A stretch of DNA of 64,000 nucleotides from Geobacillus thermocatenulatus (GCF_002217655.1 NZ_NEWK01000001.1:1064001-1128000), one strand, 5' to 3'; positions 9,821 through 22,727 are shown, counted from the stretch's first letter. Notes: generated from the sequence alone by a model not told the origin. Made by a program: numbers and translations.

Positions 9821-9847
9821 GCAACAGAAAGGAAAGGAGAATGACCG

Positions 9848-12120
<2,273 letters not shown>

Positions 12121-12208
12121 TGGATGCGCCGGTGCGCACGATCTTCAATCAGGCTATTCGGCTGGGGGCCGTTGCTTGAAAATCACGTTGAATCAGGGGG
12201 GATGGGCG

Positions 12209-12871
12209 GTGGCCAATTTCAACGAACAAGGCTTGGCGTATATGCGCGAGGGGAAGTATGAGGAAGCCATCCGCTGTTTTTCCGCTGCGGTCGAACGGCA
12301 TCCGGACGATCCGGCCGGGTACATTAACATCGGCACGGTTCTCGTTGCTGCCGGTGAAGAAGAGAAGGCGCTGGACTGTTTCCGACAGGCGCTGGCGCTC
12401 GATGAACGGGCGGCGGCCGCGTATTATGGCATGGGTACCGTGCATTATAAGCGTGAACAGTTCGCGAAAGCGAAAGACATGTTTGAGCGGGCGCTTCAGC
12501 TCGGGCTGAATGATGCGGATACGCATTTTATGCTCGGCATGTCCTTATGGCGGCTCGAGATGCCGCGAATGGCGCTGCCGTATTTGCAGCGTGCGGCTGA
12601 GCTGAACAAGACGGATGTCGAAGCGCTGTTTCAGCTTGGCCTTTGCCTTGCCGTGCTCGATTATGTCGATGAGGCGAAGCGTTATTTTGAGAAAACGTTG
12701 GAACTCGATTCGCGCCACGCTGATGCGTATTACAATTTAGGCGTCATTTATGCGTACAAAGATGAGCTCGATGCCGCCCGCCATATGTTTGCCGCTGCTT
12801 TGGAAGCCAAGCCCGATCACGTGCTTGCCGGATACGGAAAGAAACTGATGGAAAAGCGGCTTGCGCCGTAA
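12209..12871 (+). CDS. yrrB: TPR-repeat protein (YrrB)
   Basis: A 220-residue soluble protein made almost wholly of tetratricopeptide repeats, for example AYMREGKYEEAIRCFSAAVE, then AYYGMGTVHYKREQFAKAKD and AYYNLGVIYAYKDELDAARH. It is a protein-interaction scaffold, and the B. subtilis YrrB structure is a TPR superhelix. The GTG at 12209 is chosen because of the AGGGGGG RBS just upstream; the frame continues back into mnmA without an RBS. It sits between mnmA and recD2 as in B. subtilis. The partner is unknown. Confidence 0.88.
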   Translation: MANFNEQGLAYMREGKYEEAIRCFSAAVERHPDDPAGYINIGTVLVAAGEEEKALDCFRQALALDERAAAAYYGMGTVHYKREQFAKAKDMFERALQLGLNDADTHFMLGMSLWRLEMPRMALPYLQRAAELNKTDVEALFQLGLCLAVLDYVDEAKRYFEKTLELDSRHADAYYNLGVIYAYKDELDAARHMFAAALEAKPDHVLAGYGKKLMEKRLAP

Positions 12872-12890
12872 AAAGGCAGGGGGATGGCTG

Positions 12891-15251
12891 TTGCAAGAGC
12901 AACAAATTCTCGCCCTTGATGGACGCACGTTCATTAAAGGAGTGTGCTTGGCGGTCATTTTTCATCATGAGGAAACCTTGTACACGGTCGTCCGCGTGCG
13001 CGTTGAGGAAACGAACGAAGCGCCCATTGAGGAGGAAGTCGTCGTCACCGGCTATTTTCCGCGTTTAAACGAAGGGGACGTCTACCTCTTTTACGGACAA
13101 TTCCGCCAACATCCGCGTTTTGGCCGCCAATATGCGGCTAGTCAGTTCCGCAAACAGCTTCCGAACACGAAAGAAGGAGTCATTCATTATTTATCGAGCG
13201 GTTTGTTTAAAGGAATCGGCAAAAAAACGGCTGCAGCGATTGTCGAGACGCTCGGTGAAAACGCGATCGCCGTGATTTTGCGCGACCCCGAGGCGCTAGA
13301 GCGTGTGCCAAAGCTGACGAAAAAAAAGGCGAAGCAGCTGTACGATGCGCTTCGCGCCCACGAAGGGCTTGAGCAAACGATGATCGCCCTCGCCCAGCTC
13401 GGTTTTGGCCCGCAGCTGGCCATGAAGATTTACCAAGCGTATGGCGAAGAAGCGATTGACATCATTCACGAGAACCCGTACCAGCTCGTTGAGGATATCG
13501 AAGGGATCGGCTTTGGCCGCGCTGATGAAATCGGGCGCCAGCTCGGCATTTCCGGCAGCCATCCGGCCCGGCTGCGCGCCGCCTCGTTGTTTGTTCTTGA
13601 ACAGGCGTGCTTGCAGGAAGGGCACGTGTATTTGCGCGAGGAAGAGCTGATGGAGCGCATCGGGGAGCTGCTTGACGGAAGGCAGAGCGGTGCGGTGGAT
13701 GGACAAGCGATCGGCCAAACGCTTCTGATGTTAAGCGAGGAAGGGAAGCTGATCGCCGAGCAAGGGCGTTATTATCTCCCCTCCCTTTACTTCGCCGAGA
13801 AAGGGATCGTCTCCAACATTAAGCGGCTGCTTGGGCAGACGCCGCCGTCGGCGTTTGCCGAGTCGGAGTTTTTGCTGGCTCTTGGGGCGCTTGAGGAACA
13901 GCTTGGCATGCAATATGCCCCCCAGCAAAGGGAAGCGATCCAACAAGCCCTTTCTTCGCCGCTGTTTATTTTGACCGGCGGTCCGGGAACGGGGAAAACG
14001 ACGGTCATCAAAGGAATCGTCGAGCTGTTTGCCGCCCTAAACGGCCTGTCTCTTGATCCGGCTGACTACAAACAAGGCGAGCCGTTTCCGGTGCTGCTGG
14101 CCGCACCGACCGGCCGGGCGGCAAAGCGGATGAGCGAGGCGACCGGGCTGCCGGCGGCGACGATTCACCGTTTGCTCGGCTGGAATGGAGCCGAAGGGTT
14201 CAGCCGCGACGAGAACGAACCGATTTCCGGCAAGCTGCTTGTCATCGATGAGATGTCGATGGTTGACGCGTGGCTCGCCAACCAGCTGTTAAAAGCCGTA
14301 CCAAACGGCATGCAAGTCATTTTCGTCGGCGATGAGGATCAATTGCCATCCGTCGGGCCAGGGCAAGTGCTGAAAGATTTGCTCTCTTCAGGCGTCATTC
14401 CGTTTGCTCGGTTGACTGAGGTGTATCGCCAAGCGGAAGGATCATCGATCATCGAGCTTGCTCATAAGATGAAGCGCGGCGTCGTGCCGGACGATTTGAC
14501 CGCTCCGAAGGCAGACCGTTCCTTCATCCGCTGCCGTGCGGGCCAGGTCGTCGATGTCGTGCGGCAAATCGCGGACAATGCGCGCAAAAAAGGGTTTTCC
14601 ATCAAAGATATTCAAGTGCTCGCCCCGATGTACCGTGGTCCAGCGGGCATTGACCAATTGAACAAAGCGCTGCAAGAGCTGTTCAACCCGCCGGCTGAGG
14701 GGAAGCGGGAGCTGGCGGTCGGTGAGGTCGTCTACCGCGTCGGCGATAAAGTGCTTCAGCTCGTCAATCAACCGGAAGACAATGTGTTTAACGGCGACAT
14801 CGGCGAAATCGTTGCCATTTTTTACGCCAAAGAAAATACGGAAAAGCAAGACTTGCTCATCGTCTCGTTTGATGGCATTGAAGTGACGTACACACGGCAA
14901 GATTTAGGACAAATTACTCATGCGTACTGCTGTTCCATTCATAAGGCGCAAGGGAGCGAGTTTCCCATTGTCATTTTGCCCGTCGTCAAAAACTATTACC
15001 GGATGTTGAAACGGAATTTGTTGTATACGGCGGTGACAAGAAGCAAGCAGTTTCTCGTTTTATGCGGAGAAGAGGAAGCGTTTCGATTTGGCGTCGCAAA
15101 GCAAAGCGACGGAGCGCGTCAGACGGCGCTCGCTGAGAAGCTGGCGGGGGCGGCGGCGCCGTTTGTCGAGGTCGAACTCCCGTTTGAAGAGGCGAACGTG
15201 GGGATGGAAAACGTTACGCCGTATGACTTTATGGGCGATGAGCCAAGCTAA
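12891..15251 (+). CDS. recD2: RecD2-type 5'-3' DNA helicase
   Basis: SF1B helicase of Gram-positive bacteria that lack RecBC, involved in repair and fork stability. The 786-residue protein has an N-terminal OB and helix-hairpin-helix region (to about residue 330), then Walker A TGGPGTGKTTVIKG (about 361-374), Walker B LLVIDEMSMVD, GDEDQLPSVGPG and the C-terminal motif HKAQGSEFPIVILP. TTG at 12891 is the likely start (GGGGGATGG upstream), giving nearly the B. subtilis YrrC length of about 800. It follows yrrB by 19 bp. Confidence 0.92.
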   Translation: MQEQQILALDGRTFIKGVCLAVIFHHEETLYTVVRVRVEETNEAPIEEEVVVTGYFPRLNEGDVYLFYGQFRQHPRFGRQYAASQFRKQLPNTKEGVIHYLSSGLFKGIGKKTAAAIVETLGENAIAVILRDPEALERVPKLTKKKAKQLYDALRAHEGLEQTMIALAQLGFGPQLAMKIYQAYGEEAIDIIHENPYQLVEDIEGIGFGRADEIGRQLGISGSHPARLRAASLFVLEQACLQEGHVYLREEELMERIGELLDGRQSGAVDGQAIGQTLLMLSEEGKLIAEQGRYYLPSLYFAEKGIVSNIKRLLGQTPPSAFAESEFLLALGALEEQLGMQYAPQQREAIQQALSSPLFILTGGPGTGKTTVIKGIVELFAALNGLSLDPADYKQGEPFPVLLAAPTGRAAKRMSEATGLPAATIHRLLGWNGAEGFSRDENEPISGKLLVIDEMSMVDAWLANQLLKAVPNGMQVIFVGDEDQLPSVGPGQVLKDLLSSGVIPFARLTEVYRQAEGSSIIELAHKMKRGVVPDDLTAPKADRSFIRCRAGQVVDVVRQIADNARKKGFSIKDIQVLAPMYRGPAGIDQLNKALQELFNPPAEGKRELAVGEVVYRVGDKVLQLVNQPEDNVFNGDIGEIVAIFYAKENTEKQDLLIVSFDGIEVTYTRQDLGQITHAYCCSIHKAQGSEFPIVILPVVKNYYRMLKRNLLYTAVTRSKQFLVLCGEEEAFRFGVAKQSDGARQTALAEKLAGAAAPFVEVELPFEEANVGMENVTPYDFMGDEPS

Positions 15252-15276
15252 AGGTGGCTGGAAAGGTGGGAGAACG

Positions 15277-15750
15277 ATGCGGACGTTTTCCGACATCAAG
15301 GGCCTTCCCATTTATGAGCAAACGACGGGAAAAATGGTCGGAACGATCGCAGACATTTGGTTTACCAGCCACGGCGCGGTCAAAGGGCTTGTCGCGGAAC
15401 AGGGCGGTTTGTTCGGCCGCCGCCGCTATTTGCCGCTTTCAGCCGTGCAGTCGTTCGAAAACGACCGAGTCATCATCTGTGATGCAGATAGCTTCCAGCC
15501 GTTTCCTTCTCCTGACAGCGGCCACTCTCTTTACGGCGAACGCGGCCTCGCCGGCAGCATGGTTGTCGCCGCGGACGGAACAACGATCGGTTTGCTGGAT
15601 GACGTATATTTTGACGGGCAATTGGGCAAAATTGATGGATACGAGATCAGCGAGGGATTTTTTTCCGATTTGACCGAAGGAAAGAAACGAATGGAGCTCG
15701 CTCCGTTCACTGCCAAAGAAGGTGTTGTCACCGTGGAAACAACGATGTAA
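15277..15750 (+). CDS. yrrD: PRC-barrel domain protein (YrrD)
   Basis: A 157-residue protein with two PRC-barrel-like units (MRTFSDIKGLPIYEQTTGKM at the start and GTTIGLLDDVYFDGQLGKID near residues 105-124). PRC barrels are small beta domains found in RNA-processing and photosynthetic proteins. The ATG has a GGTGGGAGAACG RBS. It lies in the mnmA-recD2 gene string as in B. subtilis. The molecular role is unknown. Confidence 0.8.
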   Translation: MRTFSDIKGLPIYEQTTGKMVGTIADIWFTSHGAVKGLVAEQGGLFGRRRYLPLSAVQSFENDRVIICDADSFQPFPSPDSGHSLYGERGLAGSMVVAADGTTIGLLDDVYFDGQLGKIDGYEISEGFFSDLTEGKKRMELAPFTAKEGVVTVETTM

Positions 15751-15765
15751 GGAGAGTGGCTGTCC

Positions 15766-15957
15766 ATGCTCATTTGCCCGAATTGCAAGCGAAAAAACTT
15801 AGGGAAAATCGGCGTCAACCAGTACTACTGCTGGGATTGCTTTATTGAGCTGTCCGTCTCAAAAGGCATGATTCACGCCCATCAAGTGGAAGAAGATGGG
15901 ACGCTGAGTTCCCTTGATGACTTGTTTGACGACCATGAGCGCATGATCCAATTTTAG
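15766..15957 (+). CDS. Small zinc-ribbon-like protein
   Basis: A 63-residue protein with two CxxC pairs, CPNC (residues 4-7) and CWDC (22-25), spaced as in a zinc ribbon, followed by an acidic tail. RBS AAGGAGAG precedes the ATG after yrrD. Small proteins of this sort lie at the same place in Bacillus genomes. The function is unknown; nucleic acid or protein binding is a guess from the zinc-ribbon pattern. Confidence 0.75.
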   Translation: MLICPNCKRKNLGKIGVNQYYCWDCFIELSVSKGMIHAHQVEEDGTLSSLDDLFDDHERMIQF

Positions 15958-15968
15958 GAGGGACACGC

Positions 15969-16103
15969 ATGAACCGGACGATGACATCGCTGTTGGCAGT
16001 CGGATTAGGCATCGCCGCTTATCAGCTCGCCCAACGAAATGATTGGATGAACGGCCGCACGATGCGGAGGATGCGCCGCCGCTTGATGCAAGCGATCCGC
16101 TGA
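15969..16103 (+). CDS. Very small DUF3918-like protein (YrzQ type)
   Basis: A 44-codon gene: hydrophobic N-terminus (MNRTMTSLLAVGLGIAAYQL) and basic C-terminus (TMRRMRRRLMQAIR). A strong RBS TAGGAGGGACACGC precedes the ATG, 11 bp after the zinc-ribbon gene. The pattern matches the short DUF3918 proteins of Bacillus in this operon. It may attach to the membrane by its N-terminal helix. The function is unknown. Confidence 0.75.
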   Translation: MNRTMTSLLAVGLGIAAYQLAQRNDWMNGRTMRRMRRRLMQAIR

Positions 16104-16104
16104 C

Positions 16105-16155
16105 GGCGCTGCCGCCCTCGCCTTTGCGCGGGGGCGGCGCCTTGTGGTTGTCAAA
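16105..16155 (+). terminator. GC-rich terminator-like hairpin
   Basis: GCCGCCC (16111-16117) pairs with GGGCGGC (16132-16138), with a possible outer extension GGC/GCC. The tail is only moderately T-rich (CTTGTGGTTGT), so termination may be incomplete. Confidence 0.45.
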
Positions 16156-16223
16156 TAGTGCTAAAAGCGGTGAAGGCATATTTCCCGCCGCATCTCCTAC
16201 ACTAAACGGTAGGAGGTGTGGCG

Positions 16224-17285
16224 ATGGGCGAGCAACAATGGCTGTCGTTCTTTCGTATCGGAAAATGGCTTCTCATGACGGCAATCATCTATTTGATCGT
16301 TCGGATGAAAGACGTTTGGTGGCCGGTCATCGATTTTATCGCAACGGTGTTGACGCCGTTTTTGCTGGCGTCGTTTATTACGTATTTGCTTTACCCGCTT
16401 GTGGAATCCATCCATCGCAAAGGAATGCCGCGCGCCCTTGCCATTTTGTTGATTTATTTGTTGTTTTTCGGTTTGGTGGGCTACGGCTTGTACCGCGGCG
16501 TGCCGCTATTCATCGCCCAGTTGCGTGAACTGGATGAACAGCTGCCGTCTTTGATGAATACATACCGCCAATGGGTGCGCCACATCCACGACGAGACGTC
16601 GAATTGGCCGCTTGAGGTGCACACACGCATCGAGGCGATGTTTGCCGAGATCGAGCAAGCAGCGGCGGCCGCCGTCGCGATGGCGATTCATGCCGCCAAA
16701 TCGTTCATCGGTTCGGCGGCGACGCTGTTGATCATTCCGTTTATCGTCTTCTATATGTTAAAAGACATCGATGTGTTGAAAAAAGCGGTTTGGTACATGA
16801 CACCGAAGCGGTGGCGTGGGCCGGGGATGACGTTTTTGAAGGATGTCGATGAATCGCTCGGCGGCTACATTCGCGGCCAGCTGTTCGTCTGTGCGGCGAT
16901 CGGTCTGGCAGCGGCGCTCGGCTTGTGGCTTGCCGGCATGGATTATCCGCTGTTGCTCGGCTTTGTCATTGGCGTGACGAACATCATCCCGTATTTTGGC
17001 CCGCTGATCGGCGCCGTTCCAGCGGTCATTTTGGCTGCCACCGTCTCGCTGAAAATGGTCGTGATCGTGCTTGTCATCATTTTTACCTTGCAGTTTTTAG
17101 AAGGGAACGTCTTGTCGCCGCTGATCGTCGGCAAAAGCGTACATATGCATCCGCTTGTCATTATGCTTGCCCTCTTTGCCGGCGGTGAGCTCGCCGGCGT
17201 GCTCGGCCTCATTCTTGCCGTTCCGACGGCGGCGGTGCTGAAAGTGGCCATCGCCCATTGGAAAGAGCATTATGCTTCGCATTGA
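16224..17285 (+). CDS. yrrI: AI-2E family transporter (YrrI)
   Basis: A 353-residue polytopic membrane protein of the PerM/AI-2E exporter family. There are three or more hydrophobic segments in the first 100 residues, an amphipathic middle, and a C-terminal bundle with the family signature VTNIIPYFGPLIGAVPAVIL and FLEGNVLSPLIVGKSVHMHP. ATG at 16224 is 7 nt after AGGAGG; a GTG two codons earlier is too close to that RBS. It precedes alaS as in B. subtilis. The true substrate of these proteins is unsettled. Confidence 0.88.
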   Translation: MGEQQWLSFFRIGKWLLMTAIIYLIVRMKDVWWPVIDFIATVLTPFLLASFITYLLYPLVESIHRKGMPRALAILLIYLLFFGLVGYGLYRGVPLFIAQLRELDEQLPSLMNTYRQWVRHIHDETSNWPLEVHTRIEAMFAEIEQAAAAAVAMAIHAAKSFIGSAATLLIIPFIVFYMLKDIDVLKKAVWYMTPKRWRGPGMTFLKDVDESLGGYIRGQLFVCAAIGLAAALGLWLAGMDYPLLLGFVIGVTNIIPYFGPLIGAVPAVILAATVSLKMVVIVLVIIFTLQFLEGNVLSPLIVGKSVHMHPLVIMLALFAGGELAGVLGLILAVPTAAVLKVAIAHWKEHYASH

Positions 17286-17310
17286 CAAATACTCTCTGCT
17301 TGTCTATAAT
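17282..17310 (+). promoter_or_regulatory. Consensus SigA promoter of the alaS leader
   Basis: A perfect TTGACA (17282-17287), 17-bp spacer, TATAAT (17305-17310). The -35 box overlaps the stop codon of yrrI. Confidence 0.92.
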
Positions 17311-17316
17311 CTTTCA

Positions 17317-17577
17317 ATGAACAAAGCGAATACATAACGCGATGACGGATCGAGTATGTTGCAGTCCATCTTAACGCGCGAGCTCGCGCACAGAGAGGAA
17401 TTTCCGTGGCTGAAAGAAATTCCAGATGAAGGGCAACAGAAGGCTAATCCGGAGCGCAGGCAAAACCTGACGCAAGGCTGCGTTACGGCCAAAGAGGTGA
17501 TGGGCGTTTTGTGCCCATAAACAGGGTGGTACCGCGAGCATAACTCTCGTCCCTGCAGGGGATGGGAGTTTTTTTAT
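17317..17577 (+). promoter_or_regulatory. T-box riboswitch controlling alaS
   Basis: The conserved T-box AGGGTGGTACCGCG lies at 17523-17536. Its TGGT can pair with the NCCA end of uncharged tRNA-Ala. It is followed by the intrinsic terminator at 17542-17577 (AACTC and TCCC arms with GGG and GAGTT, then seven T). Stem I sequence with an AGTA motif lies near 17353. When tRNA-Ala is uncharged the antiterminator should form and alaS is read. I did not assign the specifier triplet with certainty. Confidence 0.93.
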
Positions 17578-17603
17578 ATAAAAGGCGAAAGGGGAGGATC
17601 ATC

Positions 17604-20240
17604 ATGAAAAAGCTGACATCTGCCGAAGTGCGGCGCATGTTTTTAGAGTTTTTCCAAGAAAAAGGCCATGCGGTTGAGCCGAGCGCATCGCTCATTCCGG
17701 TCGACGACCCGTCGCTGCTTTGGATCAACAGCGGCGTCGCGACGTTGAAAAAATACTTTGACGGACGCATCGTTCCGGAAAACCCGCGCATTTGCAACGC
17801 GCAAAAATCGATCCGCACCAACGACATCGAAAACGTCGGGAAAACGGCGCGCCACCATACGTTTTTTGAAATGCTCGGCAACTTTTCGATCGGCGATTAC
17901 TTCAAGCGCGAAGCGATCCATTGGGCATGGGAGTTTTTGACGAGCGACAAATGGATCGGTTTTGATCCGGAACGGTTGTCCGTTACTGTCCATCCGGAAG
18001 ACGAGGAAGCGTACAACATTTGGCATAACGAAATCGGCTTGCCAAAAGAGCGGATCATTCGCCTTGAAGGCAACTTCTGGGACATCGGCGAAGGCCCGAG
18101 CGGTCCGAACACGGAAATCTTTTACGACCGCGGCGAAGCGTTTGGCAACGACCCGAACGATCCAGAGCTGTACCCAGGTGGGGAAAATGACCGCTATTTA
18201 GAAGTATGGAACCTTGTCTTTTCGCAGTTCAACCATAACCCGGACGGCACGTACACGCCGCTGCCGAAGAAAAACATCGACACCGGCATGGGCTTGGAGC
18301 GGATGTGCTCGATTTTGCAAGACGTGCCGACGAACTTTGAAACCGACTTGTTCCTGCCGATCATCCGCGCGACCGAGCAGATCGCCGGCGAGCGGTATGG
18401 CGAAGATCCGGACAAAGACGTCGCGTTTAAAGTGATCGCCGACCATATTCGCGCGGTTACGTTTGCGATCGGCGACGGGGCGCTGCCGTCAAATGAGGGC
18501 CGCGGTTATGTGTTGCGCCGCCTGCTCCGCCGCGCGGTGCGCTATGCGAAACATATCGGCATTGAACGCCCGTTTATGTACGAACTCGTTCCGGTCGTCG
18601 GTGAAATTATGCACGACTATTATCCGGAAGTGAAAGAAAAAGCCGATTTCATCGCCCGCGTCATCCGGACGGAAGAAGAACGGTTCCATGAAACGCTCCA
18701 TGAAGGGCTCGCCATATTGGCGGAGGTGATCGAAAAGGCGAAAGAGCAAGGAAGCCGCGTCATTCCGGGCGAGGAAGCGTTCCGCCTGTATGATACGTAC
18801 GGCTTTCCGATTGAGCTGACAGAAGAGTACGCCGCTGAAGCGGACATGACGGTCGACCATGCCGGATTTGAGCGCGAGATGGAGCGGCAGCGCGAACGGG
18901 CGCGCGCGGCCCGGCAGGATGTCGATTCGATGCAAGTCCAAGGCGGAGTGCTCGGTGACATTAAAGATGAAAGCCGGTTTGTCGGCTACGATGAGCTTGT
19001 CGCTTCTTCCACCGTTCTCGCCATCGTCAAAGACGGACAGCTTGTCGAGGAAGTCCGCGCCGGTGAAGAGGCGCAAATCATCGTCGATGTGACGCCATTT
19101 TACGCCGAAAGCGGCGGCCAAATCGCCGACCAAGGAACGTTTGCCGGCCAGACGGGAACGGCGGTCGTCAAAGATGTGCAAAAAGCGCCAAACGGCCAGC
19201 ATCTTCATGCGATCGTCGTCGAGAGCGGTACGGTGAAAAAGGGTGCGGTGTATACGGCGCGCGTCGATGAGGCGAAGCGGGCGCGCATTATCAAAAACCA
19301 TACGGCAACCCATTTGCTCCATCAAGCGCTAAAAGACGTGCTCGGCCGCCATGTCAACCAAGCGGGGTCGCTTGTCGCCCCGGACCGGCTTCGTTTTGAC
19401 TTCACCCATTTTGGGCAAGTGAAGCCAGAGGAGCTCGAGCGCATCGAAGCCATCGTCAACGAACAAATTTGGAAAAGCCTTCCGGTTGACATTTTTTATA
19501 AACCGCTCGAGGAAGCGAAAGCGATGGGCGCGATGGCGCTGTTTGGCGAAAAGTACGGCGACATCGTCCGCGTCGTCAAAGTCGGCGACTACAGCCTCGA
19601 GCTGTGCGGCGGCTGCCATGTGCCCAACACATCAGCCATCGGGTTGTTTAAAATCGTCTCCGAGTCCGGCATCGGCGCCGGCACGCGCCGGATTGAAGCG
19701 GTGACCGGGGAAGCGGCATACCGCTTTATGAGCGAACAGCTTGCTATTTTGCAAGAGGCGGCGCAAAAACTGAAAACAAGCCCGAAAGAATTGAATGCGC
19801 GTCTTGACGGACTGTTTGCCGAGCTGAAAGAGCTCGAGCGCGAAAACGAATCGCTGTCAGCCCGCCTCGCCCATATGGAGGCAGAGCACCTCACCCGCCA
19901 GGTGAAAGACGTAAACGGCGTGCCGGTGTTGGCCGCGAAAGTGCAGGCGAACGACATGAACCAGCTGCGGGCGATGGCCGATGACTTGAAGCAAAAACTA
20001 GGCACTGCAGTCATTGTCTTGGCGGCGGTGCAAGGCGGAAAAGTGCAGCTGATTGCTGCGGTGACCGACGACTTGGTGAAGAAAGGATTCCACGCCGGCA
20101 AACTGGTGAAAGAAGTGGCGTCACGCTGCGGCGGAGGAGGCGGCGGACGGCCGGATTTGGCGCAGGCAGGCGGCAAAGACGCTCAGAAAGTCGCCGAGGC
20201 GCTCGGTTATGTCGAAACATGGGTGAAATCCGTTTCCTAA
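17604..20240 (+). CDS. alaS: Alanine--tRNA ligase
   Basis: Class II synthetase for tRNA-Ala, 878 residues, the normal bacterial length. Features in order: N-terminal catalytic domain starting [20 protein letters not shown] with NTEIFYDRG, editing domain with [11 protein letters not shown] (about residue 565) and CGGCH (about 666), and a C-terminal coiled coil plus DHHA1 domain with [19 protein letters not shown] at 17604 follows GGGGAGGATC. Expression is set by the upstream T-box. ireB, ruvX and yrzB follow in the same direction. Confidence 0.97.
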   Translation: MKKLTSAEVRRMFLEFFQEKGHAVEPSASLIPVDDPSLLWINSGVATLKKYFDGRIVPENPRICNAQKSIRTNDIENVGKTARHHTFFEMLGNFSIGDYFKREAIHWAWEFLTSDKWIGFDPERLSVTVHPEDEEAYNIWHNEIGLPKERIIRLEGNFWDIGEGPSGPNTEIFYDRGEAFGNDPNDPELYPGGENDRYLEVWNLVFSQFNHNPDGTYTPLPKKNIDTGMGLERMCSILQDVPTNFETDLFLPIIRATEQIAGERYGEDPDKDVAFKVIADHIRAVTFAIGDGALPSNEGRGYVLRRLLRRAVRYAKHIGIERPFMYELVPVVGEIMHDYYPEVKEKADFIARVIRTEEERFHETLHEGLAILAEVIEKAKEQGSRVIPGEEAFRLYDTYGFPIELTEEYAAEADMTVDHAGFEREMERQRERARAARQDVDSMQVQGGVLGDIKDESRFVGYDELVASSTVLAIVKDGQLVEEVRAGEEAQIIVDVTPFYAESGGQIADQGTFAGQTGTAVVKDVQKAPNGQHLHAIVVESGTVKKGAVYTARVDEAKRARIIKNHTATHLLHQALKDVLGRHVNQAGSLVAPDRLRFDFTHFGQVKPEELERIEAIVNEQIWKSLPVDIFYKPLEEAKAMGAMALFGEKYGDIVRVVKVGDYSLELCGGCHVPNTSAIGLFKIVSESGIGAGTRRIEAVTGEAAYRFMSEQLAILQEAAQKLKTSPKELNARLDGLFAELKELERENESLSARLAHMEAEHLTRQVKDVNGVPVLAAKVQANDMNQLRAMADDLKQKLGTAVIVLAAVQGGKVQLIAAVTDDLVKKGFHAGKLVKEVASRCGGGGGGRPDLAQAGGKDAQKVAEALGYVETWVKSVS

Positions 20241-20307
20241 TTGGCGCGGATCGTGTACAATGGATGTAAAAGGACGGGGTGCCTGAATAAGGAGCGAGGT
20301 GGAAACG

Positions 20308-20574
20308 GTGAGCTCGTTTGATCAAACGATGCAGTTTCATTTTTCCGAAGAGCCGGCGGAAACGAATGTCCGCGAAGTGTTGTTGACGGTGTATGACGCC
20401 TTGCAAGAAAAAGGCTACAACCCGATCAACCAAATTGTCGGCTACCTGCTGTCCGGCGACCCGGCTTACATCCCGCGCCATAAAGATGCGCGCGCGCTCA
20501 TCCGCAAAATCGAACGCGACGAATTAATCGAGGAATTGGTGAAATTCTATTTACAGGAGCAACGAAAGGATTGA
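20308..20574 (+). CDS. ireB: IreB-family regulatory phosphoprotein
   Basis: An 88-residue DUF965 protein (YrzL in B. subtilis). Its homologue IreB in Enterococcus is phosphorylated by the Ser/Thr kinase IreK and affects cephalosporin resistance. Nearly the whole chain matches the family core, for example [20 protein letters not shown]. The GTG at 20308 gives the start SSFDQTMQF that matches B. subtilis and the same length; an upstream in-frame GTG is less likely. It forms an operon with ruvX (3-bp gap). Confidence 0.92.
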   Translation: MSSFDQTMQFHFSEEPAETNVREVLLTVYDALQEKGYNPINQIVGYLLSGDPAYIPRHKDARALIRKIERDELIEELVKFYLQEQRKD

Positions 20575-20577
20575 CCG

Positions 20578-20994
20578 ATGCGGATATTGGGGCTTGATCT
20601 CGGAACGAAAACGCTCGGCGTCGCGGTAAGCGATGAGCTTGGCTGGACGGCGCAAGGCCTCGAGACGATCGCCATCGATGAGGAGCGTGGCGATTATGGT
20701 TTAGAGCGGCTGCGCGCCCTTATCGATGAGTACGGCGTCGATGTGATCGTCGTTGGATGGCCGAAAAACATGAACGGCACGCTCGGGCCGCGCGCTGAGG
20801 CAAGTGAGCGGTTCGCCGCCAAATTGCGCGAGGAGTTTTCTTTGCCCGTTGTGCTTTGGGATGAACGGCTGTCGACGATGGCCGCCGAACGGATGTTGAT
20901 CGCTGCCGACGTCAGCCGGAAAAAGCGGAGGAAAGTGATCGACAAAATGGCGGCGGCCGTCATTTTGCAGTCATATTTGGACAGTAAACGATAA
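20578..20994 (+). CDS. ruvX: RuvX/YqgF putative Holliday junction resolvase
   Basis: A 138-residue RNase H-fold protein (YrrK). The first acidic residue is in [19 protein letters not shown], the second acidic motif in [15 protein letters not shown], and the C-terminal Asp in [17 protein letters not shown]. YqgF proteins are linked to pre-16S rRNA maturation or resolution of recombination intermediates. It lies between ireB and yrzB as in B. subtilis. Confidence 0.93.
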   Translation: MRILGLDLGTKTLGVAVSDELGWTAQGLETIAIDEERGDYGLERLRALIDEYGVDVIVVGWPKNMNGTLGPRAEASERFAAKLREEFSLPVVLWDERLSTMAAERMLIAADVSRKKRRKVIDKMAAAVILQSYLDSKR

Positions 20995-21309
<315 letters not shown>

Positions 21310-21322
21310 CGGACGGCACAGA

Positions 21323-21356
21323 GGGGGCCAAAAGGATCGGGGCCCCTTTTCTTATT
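21323..21356 (+). terminator. Terminator of the alaS operon
   Basis: GGGGCC (21324-21329) pairs with GGCCCC (21341-21346), followed by TTTTCTTATT. Confidence 0.8.
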
Positions 21357-21551
21357 GACGTATATGCGCTGAGAAACGATAAGTTGTGTTCCATGCAATG
21401 GTTCAGATATCTTCTTGTTTGTTCGACAAACGTTGCGAAGGGCTTCGATTGACCGGCGCGTTTCCTCCCCTGGCTTTGCATTTTTTGACCGTCAAGGGCG
21501 AAAAATGCGGAACTTTGTAGTATAATATGGCCGGGTGAAAGGAGGACAAAG

Positions 21552-22643
21552 ATGAAACAGAACGATTTGAGGGCGAAAAAGTCGCAGCTTGTGCGGAAAA
21601 TCGTCTTGATTGTCTGTGCTGTTCTGCTGGCGGCGTTTGTCATTGCCGGCGTCAGCAGTTTCTTATACATCCGTTCAGCGCTTAAGCCCGTCGACCCGGA
21701 TGACCGCACCCCGGTCCATGTCTCGATTCCGATCGGTTCATCAGCGGCGGCGATTGCCGAGCAGCTCGAACAAAAGCGGCTCATTAAAAGCGCGGCCGTG
21801 TTTCGTTTATATGTTCGCTGGAAACATGAATCTGGCTTCCAGGCTGGGGAGTATGAGCTGACAAGGGCGATGCCAATGGCGCGCATCGTCGAGCTGTTAA
21901 AAACGGGGAAATCGCAAAAAATCGGATTGAAGCTGACCGTTCCGGAAGGGTCGCAATTGGTGCAAATCGCTGACCTCATTGCCGCAAAAACAGGGTACAA
22001 ACAAGAACAGATTATGAAATTGCTTAACGATCGCGCGTATATCGAACGGCTGATGAATAGGCACCCGGATTTGTTGACGGATGATATTTTTCACAAAGGC
22101 ATCCGCTATCCGCTGGAAGGTTACTTGTTCCCGGCGACGTATGTGTTTGCTGACGAAAAGCCGCCGCTCTCAGAGATCATTGAGGCGATGGTGGCGAAAA
22201 CAGCAGCTGTGCTTGACACATATAAGGCAGCGATGAAAGAAAAGAACATGTCGCCGCATCAGCTGTTGACGATGTCGTCGCTCATTGAGGAAGAGGCGAC
22301 GGAAAAAGCTGACCGCCAAAAAATCGCCAGCGTGTTTTACAATCGGTTGCACCGCGGCATGCCGCTTCAAACCGACCCGACCGTTTTGTACGCACTTGGC
22401 GAACATAAAGAGCGTGTGTTGTATAAAGATTTGCAGGTCCATTCGCCGTACAACACGTACATGCATAAAGGACTGCCTCCAGGGCCGATCGCCAACGCCG
22501 GCGTCATGTCGATCGAAGCGGCGCTTGAACCGGCGGCGACCGACTATTTATACTTTTTGGCGACACCGGGCGGCGAGGTCATTTTTACGAAAACGTTGGC
22601 TGAGCATAACCGGGAAAAGGCGAAATATATTGGAAAACAATAG
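21552..22643 (+). CDS. mltG: Endolytic murein transglycosylase MltG
   Basis: YceG-like membrane enzyme that cuts nascent glycan strands; 363 residues (YrrL). It has an N-terminal membrane helix (about residues 17-40), a LysM-like region, and the catalytic domain with the essential Glu in MSSLIEEEATEKADR (about 238) and NTYMHKGLPPGPIANAG near the end. The RBS GAAAGGAGGACAAAG precedes ATG. A TATAAT at 21521-21526 is a plausible -10 box, but no clear -35 is seen. Confidence 0.94.
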   Translation: MKQNDLRAKKSQLVRKIVLIVCAVLLAAFVIAGVSSFLYIRSALKPVDPDDRTPVHVSIPIGSSAAAIAEQLEQKRLIKSAAVFRLYVRWKHESGFQAGEYELTRAMPMARIVELLKTGKSQKIGLKLTVPEGSQLVQIADLIAAKTGYKQEQIMKLLNDRAYIERLMNRHPDLLTDDIFHKGIRYPLEGYLFPATYVFADEKPPLSEIIEAMVAKTAAVLDTYKAAMKEKNMSPHQLLTMSSLIEEEATEKADRQKIASVFYNRLHRGMPLQTDPTVLYALGEHKERVLYKDLQVHSPYNTYMHKGLPPGPIANAGVMSIEAALEPAATDYLYFLATPGGEVIFTKTLAEHNREKAKYIGKQ

Positions 22644-22727
22644 GTCAAAATGGAAGGCAATGGCCGGTGGGGTGAAACGGCTTCGCTTTTCCGCTGTTTT
22701 ATGGTAGTATAGTTGAACAGACCAACG

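Noticed and set aside
18489-19325. A 278-codon ORF on the minus strand inside alaS
   Set aside because: It is a shadow of the G+C-rich alaS sequence, with no RBS and no recognisable family.
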